In this document: positions 1 through 6,089 of the stretch, one piece after another
Numbering within the stretch: the first letter of the stretch is position 1
How the letters are laid out: each line of letters begins with the position of its first letter
Source of the DNA: RGDT01 sp964630925
GTDB taxonomy: Bacteria; Planctomycetota; Planctomycetia; Gemmatales; Gemmataceae
Direction of reading: 5' to 3'
Assembly (NCBI GenBank): GCA_964630925.1
Contig: CAZVZK010000289.1
Coordinates: 1-6,154 of the forward strand
Length of the DNA: 6,154 nucleotides
Notes under the pieces: generated by a model
Seen by the model: the letters and a program-made list of their open reading frames with translations, nothing else
What the model was told of the DNA's origin: nothing
Database searches by the model: none
Translations under genes and position numbers: made by a program

Positions 1-55
1 AAGCCGCGTGCCGGAAAGGCCGAATGCGACAGTTGATAAACTCGCTATCCTAAGG
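1..55. other. AT-richer foreign junction sequence, possible end of an insertion element
   Basis: Positions 1-55 are visibly less GC-rich than the rest (30 of 55 bases are G/C, and only 10 of 25 in 31-55). The truncated paralogue at 50-373 matches its full-length sister up to the Asp codon at 56-58, and every base to the left is unrelated to the sister. The segment therefore replaces the lost 3' part of that gene. An insertion-sequence end or a deletion/recombination joint would explain it. No transposase or paired inverted repeat can be seen because the window stops here, so the mobile-element reading is an inference. Confidence 0.35.
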
Positions 56-373
56 GTCTGCCACGGAGCGCCTCGTGCCCGCGGCCCCGACGCCGAGGTG
101 GGAGCGACACACGGTGTGCGCCCCCCACGTCGGGAACGCCTTCACGTCGTTATCGATCCCGGCGACGAGGTAGTAGTAGTCGCCCGCCTTCGTCGCCTCC
201 AGTGTGGCGAGCCAGCAGGTCTGGGCGTAATGGCCGCCGAACTCCGCCGCACGCCAGGAGACGAACCTCCACCCCGCGGGCAGGGCGGCCTTGAGCGCCC
301 GCTCCATCGCGTCGTAGTCGCCGGGCGGCTTCGCCGGCATGGGGCCGGCGAGCAGCACGGCGAGAAGCAGCAT
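50..373 (-). CDS. 3'-truncated paralogue of the adjacent 300-residue secreted protein
   Basis: This encodes 107 residues against 300 for the neighbour at 393-1295. It opens with a short hydrophobic signal peptide (MLLLAVLLAGPMPA), then an N-terminal domain that is about 50% identical by eye to residues 14-99 of the neighbour. Shared blocks include ALKAALP.GW.FVS, CWLATLE, KAGDY, LGVG.AGT and RSVAD, and two cysteines are kept (Cys53 and Cys89, matching Cys47 and Cys82). Right after SVAD the homology stops, and a Pro codon and a TAG stop follow in unrelated AT-richer DNA, so the gene has lost about two thirds of its length. The start at 373 has a GGGGGGA ribosome site 6 nt upstream and lies 19 bp after the neighbour's stop, implying co-transcription. 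The remnant ends mid-domain and is probably a decaying gene. No function is recognised. Confidence 0.7.
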   Translation of the reverse strand: MLLLAVLLAGPMPAKPPGDYDAMERALKAALPAGWRFVSWRAAEFGGHYAQTCWLATLEATKAGDYYYLVAGIDNDVKAFPTWGAHTVCRSHLGVGAAGTRRSVADP

Positions 374-392
374 CGTCCGTCCCCCCGAACAC

Positions 393-1295
393 TCAGCGGG
401 TCGTCCTGTACGGCTCCTTCGGCTCGGCGAACTCCCCCGCGGAGATCGTCAAGCCCGTGGCGGCCTCGTCCCTCGACTTGGCCGGGCCGCCGTCGAACCC
501 CACCTGGATGCGGTCGCCGACGCGCAGCACCCACTTCGGCGGGCCGGCGTAGACGCCGGTGTTCCGATGCTTCGGGCTCTCCTCGTCGCCGCTGACGAGC
601 CGCCACTGATTCACCCAGCCGGTGACCTTCGCGTCGGCCTTCACGATCTCGATGGGCACGTTTATGAGCAGCTTGCCGGGGGCGGCCGCCTCCAGGATGG
701 CCGAGTGGGCGTGCTTCCACGGCCCGCGCGTGACGGCCGCCCTGCTCATCGACACCGAGCGGATCAGGTGTGTGCCGCTGATGAACTTGAGGTGCTTGGC
801 CGCCTTGTTGTCCACCTTGAACGGCGGGGCGACCTCCTCCGCCGCCGTCACCTTCTCGCGGTGCTTGTGCCCGAAGACGTGTGGCCGTGACCCCCCGGGC
901 GCGGCGGTGAGGGTGAAGCGGTGATTCCTGTCCCCGCGCGTGACGGGGATCGGGATGACGAGGCGGTCGCCGACGTTGCACTGCGGCAGGGCGGTGCCGT
1001 CGGCGACGGAGCGCTTCGTCCCGGCCTCGCCGACGCCCAGGGCGTAGGTGCAGGTGGAGTGGGTGTGGCGCAGGTAATAATGCGCCGGGTCGTGCTCGGT
1101 CCTGACGACGAGGGTGTAGTCGCCCGCCTTCTTCACCTCCAGCGTGGCCAGCCAGCACCGCCTCTCGCCGGGGGCGGCGAACGAGGCCTCCCGGCCCGAG
1201 ACGAAGGTCCAACCCTCGGGGAGGGCGGCCTTGAGGGCCTTCTCGAGGGCGTCGTCGGCCGGCGCCGCCATCAGGAACGCGGTGAACAACAGCAT
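393..1295 (-). CDS. Secreted protein of unknown family, probably two related beta-rich domains
   Basis: This encodes 300 residues and no family is recognised. Residues 1-13 form a short signal peptide (MLLFTAFLMAAPA). The start at 1295 is set by a GGAGG ribosome site (1303-1307) 7 nt upstream. Two similar halves are visible. The first (about 20-135) carries FVSG (31-34), CWLATLE (47-53), VGDRL (108-112) and LTAAP (129-133). The second (about 165-290) carries FISG (171-174), HSAILEA (197-203), VGDRI (259-263) and LTISA (282-286), in the same order. A His/Lys-rich linker (about 138-150) separates them. The alternating hydrophobic pattern suggests beta-sandwich folds. Cys47, Cys82 and Cys106 are the only cysteines, and the first two are conserved in the truncated paralogue downstream, so a disulfide in an exported protein is plausible. 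The gene lies 69 bp downstream of the LamG/DUF1080-like gene. A binding or structural role is a guess, as no catalytic motif is apparent. Confidence 0.8.
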   Translation of the reverse strand: MLLFTAFLMAAPADDALEKALKAALPEGWTFVSGREASFAAPGERRCWLATLEVKKAGDYTLVVRTEHDPAHYYLRHTHSTCTYALGVGEAGTKRSVADGTALPQCNVGDRLVIPIPVTRGDRNHRFTLTAAPGGSRPHVFGHKHREKVTAAEEVAPPFKVDNKAAKHLKFISGTHLIRSVSMSRAAVTRGPWKHAHSAILEAAAPGKLLINVPIEIVKADAKVTGWVNQWRLVSGDEESPKHRNTGVYAGPPKWVLRVGDRIQVGFDGGPAKSRDEAATGLTISAGEFAEPKEPYRTTR

Positions 1296-1364
1296 GGCCG
1301 GGCCTCCGGGTCTGGCGTCAAACCCCTCGACGGGGCGGCCGCCGGCACGATTGTAACGGCCCCG

Positions 1365-2006
1365 TCACTTCCCGGCGATCTCGGCGGCGACGAGGTCATC
1401 GAACGCCGTCTCGGCGTCGGCCTTCGTCCACAGCCCGACCTTGCCGGCCTTCGTGAACGAGTCGTCCTTCGCCTCCAGGTGCTTCTTGCCGTCGAGCGAG
1501 CAGGTGATGGAGTCGCCCTGCATGCGGACGGTGATCCTGTGCCACTCCCCGGCGGGGGCGGACAGCGACTCCTTTGTCCCGAGCTGGATGCGTTTGCCGG
1601 CCACCACCTTGTAGAGGCGGAGATTATCCTCCAGGGGGTTGAACCGCGCGACGTAGTAGTTCTTCGGGTCGGCATAGCGCCACACGACGCCGCCGCCCTG
1701 GTCCTTCTTGCCCTTGATCGCCTTGTACGAGACGGTGATCTCCACGTCCTTGAACGACGTGCCGTCGGCGACGCACAGGTTGTACGCCAGGTTCGGGCTG
1801 ACGCTCGTCTGGGCCAGTACCTTCGATCCCTTCGGCGCCGTCCTGTCCTCGATGACCTTCCAGACGGGCGTCTTGCCCTCGCCGGTGAGGGCCGCCGTCC
1901 AGCCTTTCGGCAGCCCGCCGGCGGCGGCGTCCTCGAAGTCGGCGCGGAACGGCTTCGCGTCGCCGGCGAACAGGGCCAGCACGGCGGACAGGATGACGGG
2001 TCGCAT
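1365..2006 (-). CDS. Secreted LamG/DUF1080-like (3-keto-disaccharide hydrolase family) concanavalin-type protein
   Basis: This encodes 213 residues. Residues 1-17 are a signal peptide with a basic n-region (MRPVILSAVLALFAGDA). The rest looks like a single concanavalin A-like jelly roll. An N-terminal strand FRADFEDAAAG (20-30) is followed by LPKGW (32-36). The hallmark GGGVVWRYADPKNYYVAR spans 104-121, then come NLRLYKV (128-134) and GEWHRITVRM (153-162). A short Ser-Leu-Asp-Gly turn lies at 170-173, and the closing strand is KVGLWTKADAETAFDDL (189-205). The R.AD..NYYV.R block is typical of the DUF1080/LamG-like proteins that are numerous in Planctomycetota, where relatives bind or process sugars. 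A hydrolase active site is not obvious, so carbohydrate binding is as likely as catalysis. AGGAG lies 10 nt before the start. The gene begins 28 bp after the zinc-ribbon gene's stop and is followed by the unknown secreted protein. Fold assignment is fairly sure, but substrate and function are unknown. Confidence 0.8.
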   Translation of the reverse strand: MRPVILSAVLALFAGDAKPFRADFEDAAAGGLPKGWTAALTGEGKTPVWKVIEDRTAPKGSKVLAQTSVSPNLAYNLCVADGTSFKDVEITVSYKAIKGKKDQGGGVVWRYADPKNYYVARFNPLEDNLRLYKVVAGKRIQLGTKESLSAPAGEWHRITVRMQGDSITCSLDGKKHLEAKDDSFTKAGKVGLWTKADAETAFDDLVAAEIAGK

Positions 2007-2034
2007 CGTCGGATGACTCCTGTGGGGCGTCCAA

Positions 2035-2577
2035 TCAGTCGGGCAGGCGGACGGCGGCGTCGGGGAACTTCTCCAACAGCCGGCGGTACTCCGGGATGCG
2101 GGCCATGCACGCCTTCACCATTTGCGTGCCGCGCACCGACGGCCGGCAGGAGTCGCACAGCGGCAGCGGCAGCAGGTAGATCTTGTCGCGCCCCTGGACG
2201 GTCTCGGGGGCGGGCGTCCGCTTCCACCAGATCTCGAACGGCAGGATGATGTCCGACAGCCAATCGATCAGCCAGGAGTTTGATTCCTTCGTCGCCAACG
2301 CGACCTCGCACTCCGTGTGGACCATGACGGGGAGGCCCTCGCGCACCGAGCAGCTCGCGCACATCTCGGTCCCCGGCAGCTCGCCGGCCATCAGCATGTG
2401 TTCGACCATCACCTCGGGGCTGATGTTGTGGCGCGGCAGCCCCACGAGCTGACGCAGCTCCTGCCAGGACGGCACCTGGATCGGCCCGCCGCAGCGTGGG
2501 CAGGCGCGGACGGCGTCCGCCGCCGCCTCGCCGACCACGACGTGCCCGCCGCACTTGCAGTCGATCTTGTACTCCAT
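2035..2577 (-). CDS. Zinc-ribbon-containing hypothetical protein
   Basis: This encodes 180 residues with no signal peptide, so it is probably cytoplasmic. The N-terminus holds a zinc ribbon: C7-K-C9-G-G, then C26-P-R-C29-G-G, with the pattern CxC...CxxC. A second likely metal site is split across the protein, C73-A-S-C76 and C141-D-S-C144, with a further Cys90 between them. The segment between these pairs contains an aromatic-rich stretch (W102, W106, F114, W117, W118) that may form a helical or membrane-proximal surface. The family is not recognised. N-terminal CxC/CPRCG ribbons occur in many planctomycete proteins of unknown role and do not by themselves prove DNA binding. The start at 2577 has only a weak GAGG-like ribosome site about 10 nt upstream, but it puts the first ribbon cysteine at residue 7. 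The gene is first in the leftward cluster and diverges from the TPR-CHAT gene, so a regulatory role is possible but unproven. Confidence 0.75.
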   Translation of the reverse strand: MEYKIDCKCGGHVVVGEAAADAVRACPRCGGPIQVPSWQELRQLVGLPRHNISPEVMVEHMLMAGELPGTEMCASCSVREGLPVMVHTECEVALATKESNSWLIDWLSDIILPFEIWWKRTPAPETVQGRDKIYLLPLPLCDSCRPSVRGTQMVKACMARIPEYRRLLEKFPDAAVRLPD

Positions 2578-2659
2578 CAGCGCCCGCCCTCGCGGCCCTC
2601 ACCCTGTTGTAGCGACACGCCCTCCCGCGGCGCGTAAGATGGCCCGGAAGGAGGTCGCC
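2578..2659. promoter_or_regulatory. 82-bp divergent intergenic region between the zinc-ribbon and TPR-CHAT genes
   Basis: This is the only space available for promoters of both the leftward four-gene cluster and the rightward TPR-CHAT gene. A -10-like TAAGAT lies at 2635-2640 on the plus strand, and a TACAAC-like hexamer reads leftward at 2612-2607. Neither has a -35 at normal spacing, so no promoter is assigned with confidence. The position makes shared control of the two transcription units plausible. Confidence 0.3.
2648..2654 (+). promoter_or_regulatory. Ribosome binding site that sets the TPR-CHAT start
   Basis: AAGGAGG at 2648-2654 sits 5 nt before the ATG at 2660. Two upstream in-frame ATGs, at 2555 and 2639, lack any comparable site. 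The 2639 start would add seven residues (MARKEVA), giving a more basic signal-peptide n-region, but the codons for KEV are then simply the ribosome site itself. The two paralogous secreted genes on the other strand also start with MLL after a purine-rich site, which supports 2660. Confidence 0.75.
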
Positions 2660-5600
2660 ATGTTGCTCCTACTCCTGGCCCTGTCCGCCACCCCCGCCGA
2701 CACCGTCCGCGAATGCGAGCGCCTCGACGCCGAGGCGAAGAAGACCCTCGGGCGGGGCGACCCACGCGCCGCCGTCCGCCTCGCCCGCCGCGCCGTCGCC
2801 GCCCACGAGGCGCTCGGCCGCCGCGACGCCCTGCGCGGCCGGCTCCTGACGACCCTGGGGCAGGCGCTCGCCGCCGCCGGCGATCACCAGGGGGCGCGCG
2901 ACCGCCTGGAGGCCGCCCTGGCCGCCCTCCGCATCGACCCCGGCGAAGCGGACGAGTCGCACGCCCTCACGCTGCGGCACGCCGCCCTCGCCTACCGCGA
3001 CCTCGGGGCGATGCGGGCCAGCCTCGCCTACTTCACCCGGAGGGAGGACCTCGTCCGCCGCGGGGCCGGGCCGAACAGCCCGCAGGCGGTGGAATGCCTC
3101 TTCGACCTCGCCCTCATCAACGCCGCCCTCGCCCGCGGGGACGACGCGCTCGCCCTCGCCCGCAAGGCGCTCGCCATCACCAGGGCCGCCGTCGGCGAGA
3201 AGCACGGCACCTACTGCCGCGCCCTCTACGTCCTCGGGCGGGTCCAGATCGAACGCGGCGACTTCGCCGCGGCGGCGGAGGAGATGGAGCGGTCCCGCGA
3301 GCTGGCGGTGGCCGGCGTCGGCCGCCGTCATGCCGTCACGCTGGAGATCGAGACCGGGCTGATGCGGCTGTACACGACGGCGGGCATGTTCACCAAGGCC
3401 CAGGCCCTCATGGAGGACCTGCCCGAGCGGAGCCGGGCGGCGCGGGGCGTCACCGACCCCGGCCACCTCGATCTGATGGAGGTCGTGGCGGGGTACCTGC
3501 TCGACACGGGCGACCTGATGACGGCCGAGGCCACGTTGCACAACCTCCTCAAGGCCCACGCGGCACGGCACGGCGAGAGGCACCCCGCTCACGCCCACGC
3601 CGAGATGTCGCTCGCGAAGTGTCTGCTCGCCCTGGGTAAGCCCGCCCAGGCCCTCCCCCCGGCGGAGCGCGCCCTCGCCATCATGGGCCGGGCCGGCGGC
3701 GCCGCCTCGCACGGGGCGATCCACGCCTCCCTCACCCTCGGTGCCGTCCTCCGCGACCTCGGCCGGGCCCGCGATGCCGATTCCGTCCTCGCCCAGGCCC
3801 GCGACGTGGCACGCCGCCTCGGGGCCGGCCATCCCCTCTCGGCGCAGGCGGCCTTCGCGCTGGCGCAGGCGAAGCTGGCCCTCGACGACCCCGCCGCCGC
3901 CCGCCCACTCCTGCTGGAGGCGCGGGACGCCGTCGCCGCCAACCTCGGGAAGGATAACCCCGTCCACGCGCGCATCCTGTTCCTGCTCGCCCAGGCCGCC
4001 CTCGTCAAGGGGGACACCGGGGAGGCACGGCGTCAGGCCGACGAGGCCCTCGTGGCCGTGCGCCGCTACTACACCGCGGCGTCGGAGTCGCGTTCCGAGA
4101 GGGCCCAGGCCTCCGCGCAGCACGCCTACCAGGCGGCCCTGGCGTTACGGCTCTGCCTGCCGGGGGCGGGCGAGGACGACTACCGGCACGTCCTGCTGAC
4201 GCGCGGGGTCGTCTTCGAGCAGCAGCGGCGCCGACGCGCCTTCACCCGGCGGCTGCTCGCGGAGAAACGCCCGGAGGCGCGGGCCCTCCTGAACGGCCTC
4301 GGCGAGGTGACCGGGGCGATGGCCCAGCTCTCCCTCGCCGCGCCCTCCGGGGACGGCTCCCTCTGGCGTCTGCGGATGATGGAGCTGGTGACGGCCCGCG
4401 AGCGTCTGGAGGTGGCGCTGGGGCGGCTCGGCATCTCCACGGCCGGGGAGGCCCCGCCCACCCCGGAGGACGTCGCCAGGGCGCTCCCCGCCGGCTCCGC
4501 GCTGATCGACTACCTCGCGTATGTCCATTTCGACCCGGAGCGCAAGCCGTCCGAGCGGCACGGCCCCCGCGTCCTCGCCTTCGTGACGCGGCCCGGCAAG
4601 GGGACGGTGCGCGTGGACCTCGGGGACGCCGCCGCCGCCGGCAAGGCCATCCAGGCCTGGCGTGAGGCCCTGGCGAAGGGCGCGGCGGCGGACGACGCCG
4701 CCGCGCGTGCCCACGCCCGACTGTGGGCGCCCCTGGAGAAGCACCTCGCCGGGGTGTCGCACGTCCTCGTCGCCCCCGACGGGCCGATCTGCTTCGTGCC
4801 GTTCGCGGCGTTGCCGGGGCGGAAGGCCAAAACGTTCCTCCTGGAGGACCACGCGGTCACCGTCGTCCCGATGCCGCGTCTGCTGCCCGAGCTGCTCGCG
4901 GCCCGCAAGGCGGCCGGGCCCTCGCTGCTCGTGGTCGGCGACGTGCGTTATCAGGGGGAGGCGTGGAAGCGTCTGCCGGGCACGGCGGCCGAGGTGGAGG
5001 CGGTGGAGGGCGCCTTCCGCGCCCGCTTCAAGGACGCCGCCGTCAGCCGCCTCACCGCCACGCACGCCACCGGCGAGGCGGTCGCGGCGGCCCTGCCCAA
5101 ACACAGCGTCGTCCACCTGGCGACGCACGGCTACTTCGCGGGCGCCGCCGAGGCGCCGGCCCCCGGCGCCCGCGTGTTCCGCGCCGAGCTGCGGGAGGAC
5201 GTGGCCCAGGTCCATCCGGGCCTGATGTCCGGCCTCGTCCTCGCCGGACGCAAGGCCGTCACGACGGCGTTGGAGGTGGCCGAGATGGACCTGTCCGGCG
5301 TCGAGCTGGCCACCCTGAGCGCCTGCGAGACCGGCCTGGGCCGTGGCGTCTCCGCCGGCGAGGGGCTGGTCGGGCTGCAACGCGCCCTCCTCGTCGCCGG
5401 CGCCCGCTCCACCCTCACCAGCCTCTGGAGCGTGGACGACGCCGCCACCAGCGTCCTGATGGAGGAGTTCTACGCCCGCCTTTGGGGCAAGGGGAAGTTG
5501 TCGAAGTTGGAGGCGCTGCGCCAGGCGCAGCTCTTCGTGTTGAAGCACCCAGAGGCCGTCGAGAAGAGGGCGAAGGCGCTGCAGGCGGAGTACGAGAAAC

Positions 5601-5731
5601 GCGGCGAGGCGTCCCTGCTGCGCGGCGTCGGCAAGGCGGCCGAACGCCTGCCCGCCGGCGGGGCGAAGGCGGAGCGTGTCTCGCCCCCGGTGTGGTGGGC
5701 GGGGTTCGTCCTGTCGGGCGACTGGCGATAA
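2660..5731 (+). CDS. Exported TPR-CHAT protein, caspase-like cysteine peptidase (clan CD)
   Basis: This encodes 1,023 residues. Residues 1-14 (MLLLLLALSATPAD) look like a short signal peptide with no basic n-region. Residues 15-472 form about eleven 41-44-residue TPR helical hairpins of the kinesin-light-chain type, many closing with a GxxH/P spacer (GEKH, GRRH, GERH, GAGH, GKDN). Residues 473-600 are a charged helical linker (QQRRRRAFTRRLL). The CHAT region runs from about 600 to the end: ALIDYLAY (614-621), APDGPICFVPFAALP, VVHLATHGYF with catalytic His823, LATLSACETGLG with catalytic Cys889, GEGLVGLQRALLVAGA and SLWSVDD, closing with PPVWWAGFVLSGDWR. Both dyad residues are intact, so peptidase activity is expected. 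A Lys/Glu-rich insert (about 960-1006) precedes the closing strand. Known relatives (HetF, Csx29, gasdermin-activating CHAT proteases) cleave a specific partner after a signal received by the repeats. The substrate is not known here. The gene appears monocistronic and divergent from the secreted-protein cluster. Family is very sure; export and role are less so. Confidence 0.93.
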   Translation: MLLLLLALSATPADTVRECERLDAEAKKTLGRGDPRAAVRLARRAVAAHEALGRRDALRGRLLTTLGQALAAAGDHQGARDRLEAALAALRIDPGEADESHALTLRHAALAYRDLGAMRASLAYFTRREDLVRRGAGPNSPQAVECLFDLALINAALARGDDALALARKALAITRAAVGEKHGTYCRALYVLGRVQIERGDFAAAAEEMERSRELAVAGVGRRHAVTLEIETGLMRLYTTAGMFTKAQALMEDLPERSRAARGVTDPGHLDLMEVVAGYLLDTGDLMTAEATLHNLLKAHAARHGERHPAHAHAEMSLAKCLLALGKPAQALPPAERALAIMGRAGGAASHGAIHASLTLGAVLRDLGRARDADSVLAQARDVARRLGAGHPLSAQAAFALAQAKLALDDPAAARPLLLEARDAVAANLGKDNPVHARILFLLAQAALVKGDTGEARRQADEALVAVRRYYTAASESRSERAQASAQHAYQAALALRLCLPGAGEDDYRHVLLTRGVVFEQQRRRRAFTRRLLAEKRPEARALLNGLGEVTGAMAQLSLAAPSGDGSLWRLRMMELVTARERLEVALGRLGISTAGEAPPTPEDVARALPAGSALIDYLAYVHFDPERKPSERHGPRVLAFVTRPGKGTVRVDLGDAAAAGKAIQAWREALAKGAAADDAAARAHARLWAPLEKHLAGVSHVLVAPDGPICFVPFAALPGRKAKTFLLEDHAVTVVPMPRLLPELLAARKAAGPSLLVVGDVRYQGEAWKRLPGTAAEVEAVEGAFRARFKDAAVSRLTATHATGEAVAAALPKHSVVHLATHGYFAGAAEAPAPGARVFRAELREDVAQVHPGLMSGLVLAGRKAVTTALEVAEMDLSGVELATLSACETGLGRGVSAGEGLVGLQRALLVAGARSTLTSLWSVDDAATSVLMEEFYARLWGKGKLSKLEALRQAQLFVLKHPEAVEKRAKALQAEYEKRGEASLLRGVGKAAERLPAGGAKAERVSPPVWWAGFVLSGDWR

Positions 5732-5770
5732 CGCCGCCCTCGCACCCGCCACCCCCCGCGCCACGCACCC

Positions 5771-5823
5771 TCACACGTGGGCCGGCCGTCCGCCCCGATT
5801 CACCACGGCCGGGTATCACACGT
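5771..5823. repeat. Symmetric element: 8-bp direct repeats flanking an 8-bp inverted repeat
   Basis: TCACACGT occurs at 5771-5778 and again at 5816-5823. Between them CCGGCCGT (5782-5789) pairs perfectly with ACGGCCGG (5805-5812) around a 15-nt loop. Each inverted-repeat arm is exactly 3 nt from its flanking direct repeat (GGG on the left, GTA on the right). The element starts 40 bp after the TPR-CHAT stop codon. The hairpin could help end transcription, though no T-run follows. Direct repeats outside inverted repeats also resemble a target-site duplication around a very small inserted element, or a protein-binding site. Confidence 0.5.
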
Positions 5824-6034
5824 CCGCCATGCCGTTGGCCGTCGCCTCCACCGGCCCGGCCAGGACGACCCGCCCCGTACAGTCTGCCGTGAGGGGGCCC
5901 CATCACCTCCCTCCTCCACCATGTCCAGGACCGTCGGCCCCCCGCCCTCGAAAGCGACGCCGCGCCCGCCGCCCGACCCCGAGGCACGAGGGAGGCGAAG
6001 GGCGGCCATTCCCGTACAGCCGGGGGGTGGGAAT

Positions 6035-6054
6035 TAGACGGAAGTAGACGGTGG
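6035..6054. repeat. Two tandem copies of a 10-bp TAGACGG unit
   Basis: TAGACGGAAG is followed directly by TAGACGGTGG, so the TAGACGG core recurs exactly one helical turn apart. It lies in a G-rich non-coding stretch. Two copies at 10-bp phasing could be a regulator site for a gene beyond the right edge, but chance duplication is equally possible. Confidence 0.4.
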
Positions 6055-6073
6055 CGTGGCGGGGTGGGGGCGA

Positions 6074-6089
6074 ATTGCATTGCATTGCA
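6074..6089. repeat. Pentanucleotide tandem repeat ATTGC x 3.2
   Basis: ATTGCATTGCATTGCA gives three full ATTGC units plus one base. It is an AT-rich microsatellite-like run inside GC-rich non-coding DNA, next to a C-tract at 6090-6096. It may be a slippage-prone locus or part of a dispersed intergenic repeat of this genome. No function can be assigned. Confidence 0.6.

Noticed and set aside
42..58. Resemblance to the I-CeuI homing-endonuclease site in 23S rRNA (CGCTA and CCTAAGG elements)
   Set aside because: The bases do not align in the right order and spacing, and no rRNA sequence surrounds it.
393..1295. The 300-residue protein as a bacterial gasdermin partner of the CHAT protease
   Set aside because: It has a signal peptide and repeated beta-rich halves, and lacks the N-terminal Cys expected for a lipidated cytoplasmic gasdermin. 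It is also on the opposite strand.
1323..1335. CCCC/GGGG mini-hairpin between the LamG-like gene and the next gene
   Set aside because: The stem is only 4 bp and only three T residues follow on the minus strand, too weak for a terminator.
1350..1355. TACAAT reading leftward, a good -10 hexamer 55 nt before the start of the 300-residue gene
   Set aside because: No -35 hexamer lies at 16-18 nt, so a separate promoter is not supported. It remains possible given the larger 69-bp gap here.
921..2249. 442-codon plus-strand open frame across the minus-strand genes
   Set aside because: It overlaps three minus-strand genes that have ribosome sites, signal peptides or recognisable folds. Its own translation has low complexity and no motif.
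2669..4123. Long minus-strand open frame opposite the TPR region of the CHAT gene (and 4145-5764 opposite the CHAT part)
   Set aside because: It is antisense to a gene with unmistakable domains. Its translation is Gly/Arg/Glu-rich without motifs, as expected from high-GC codon bias.
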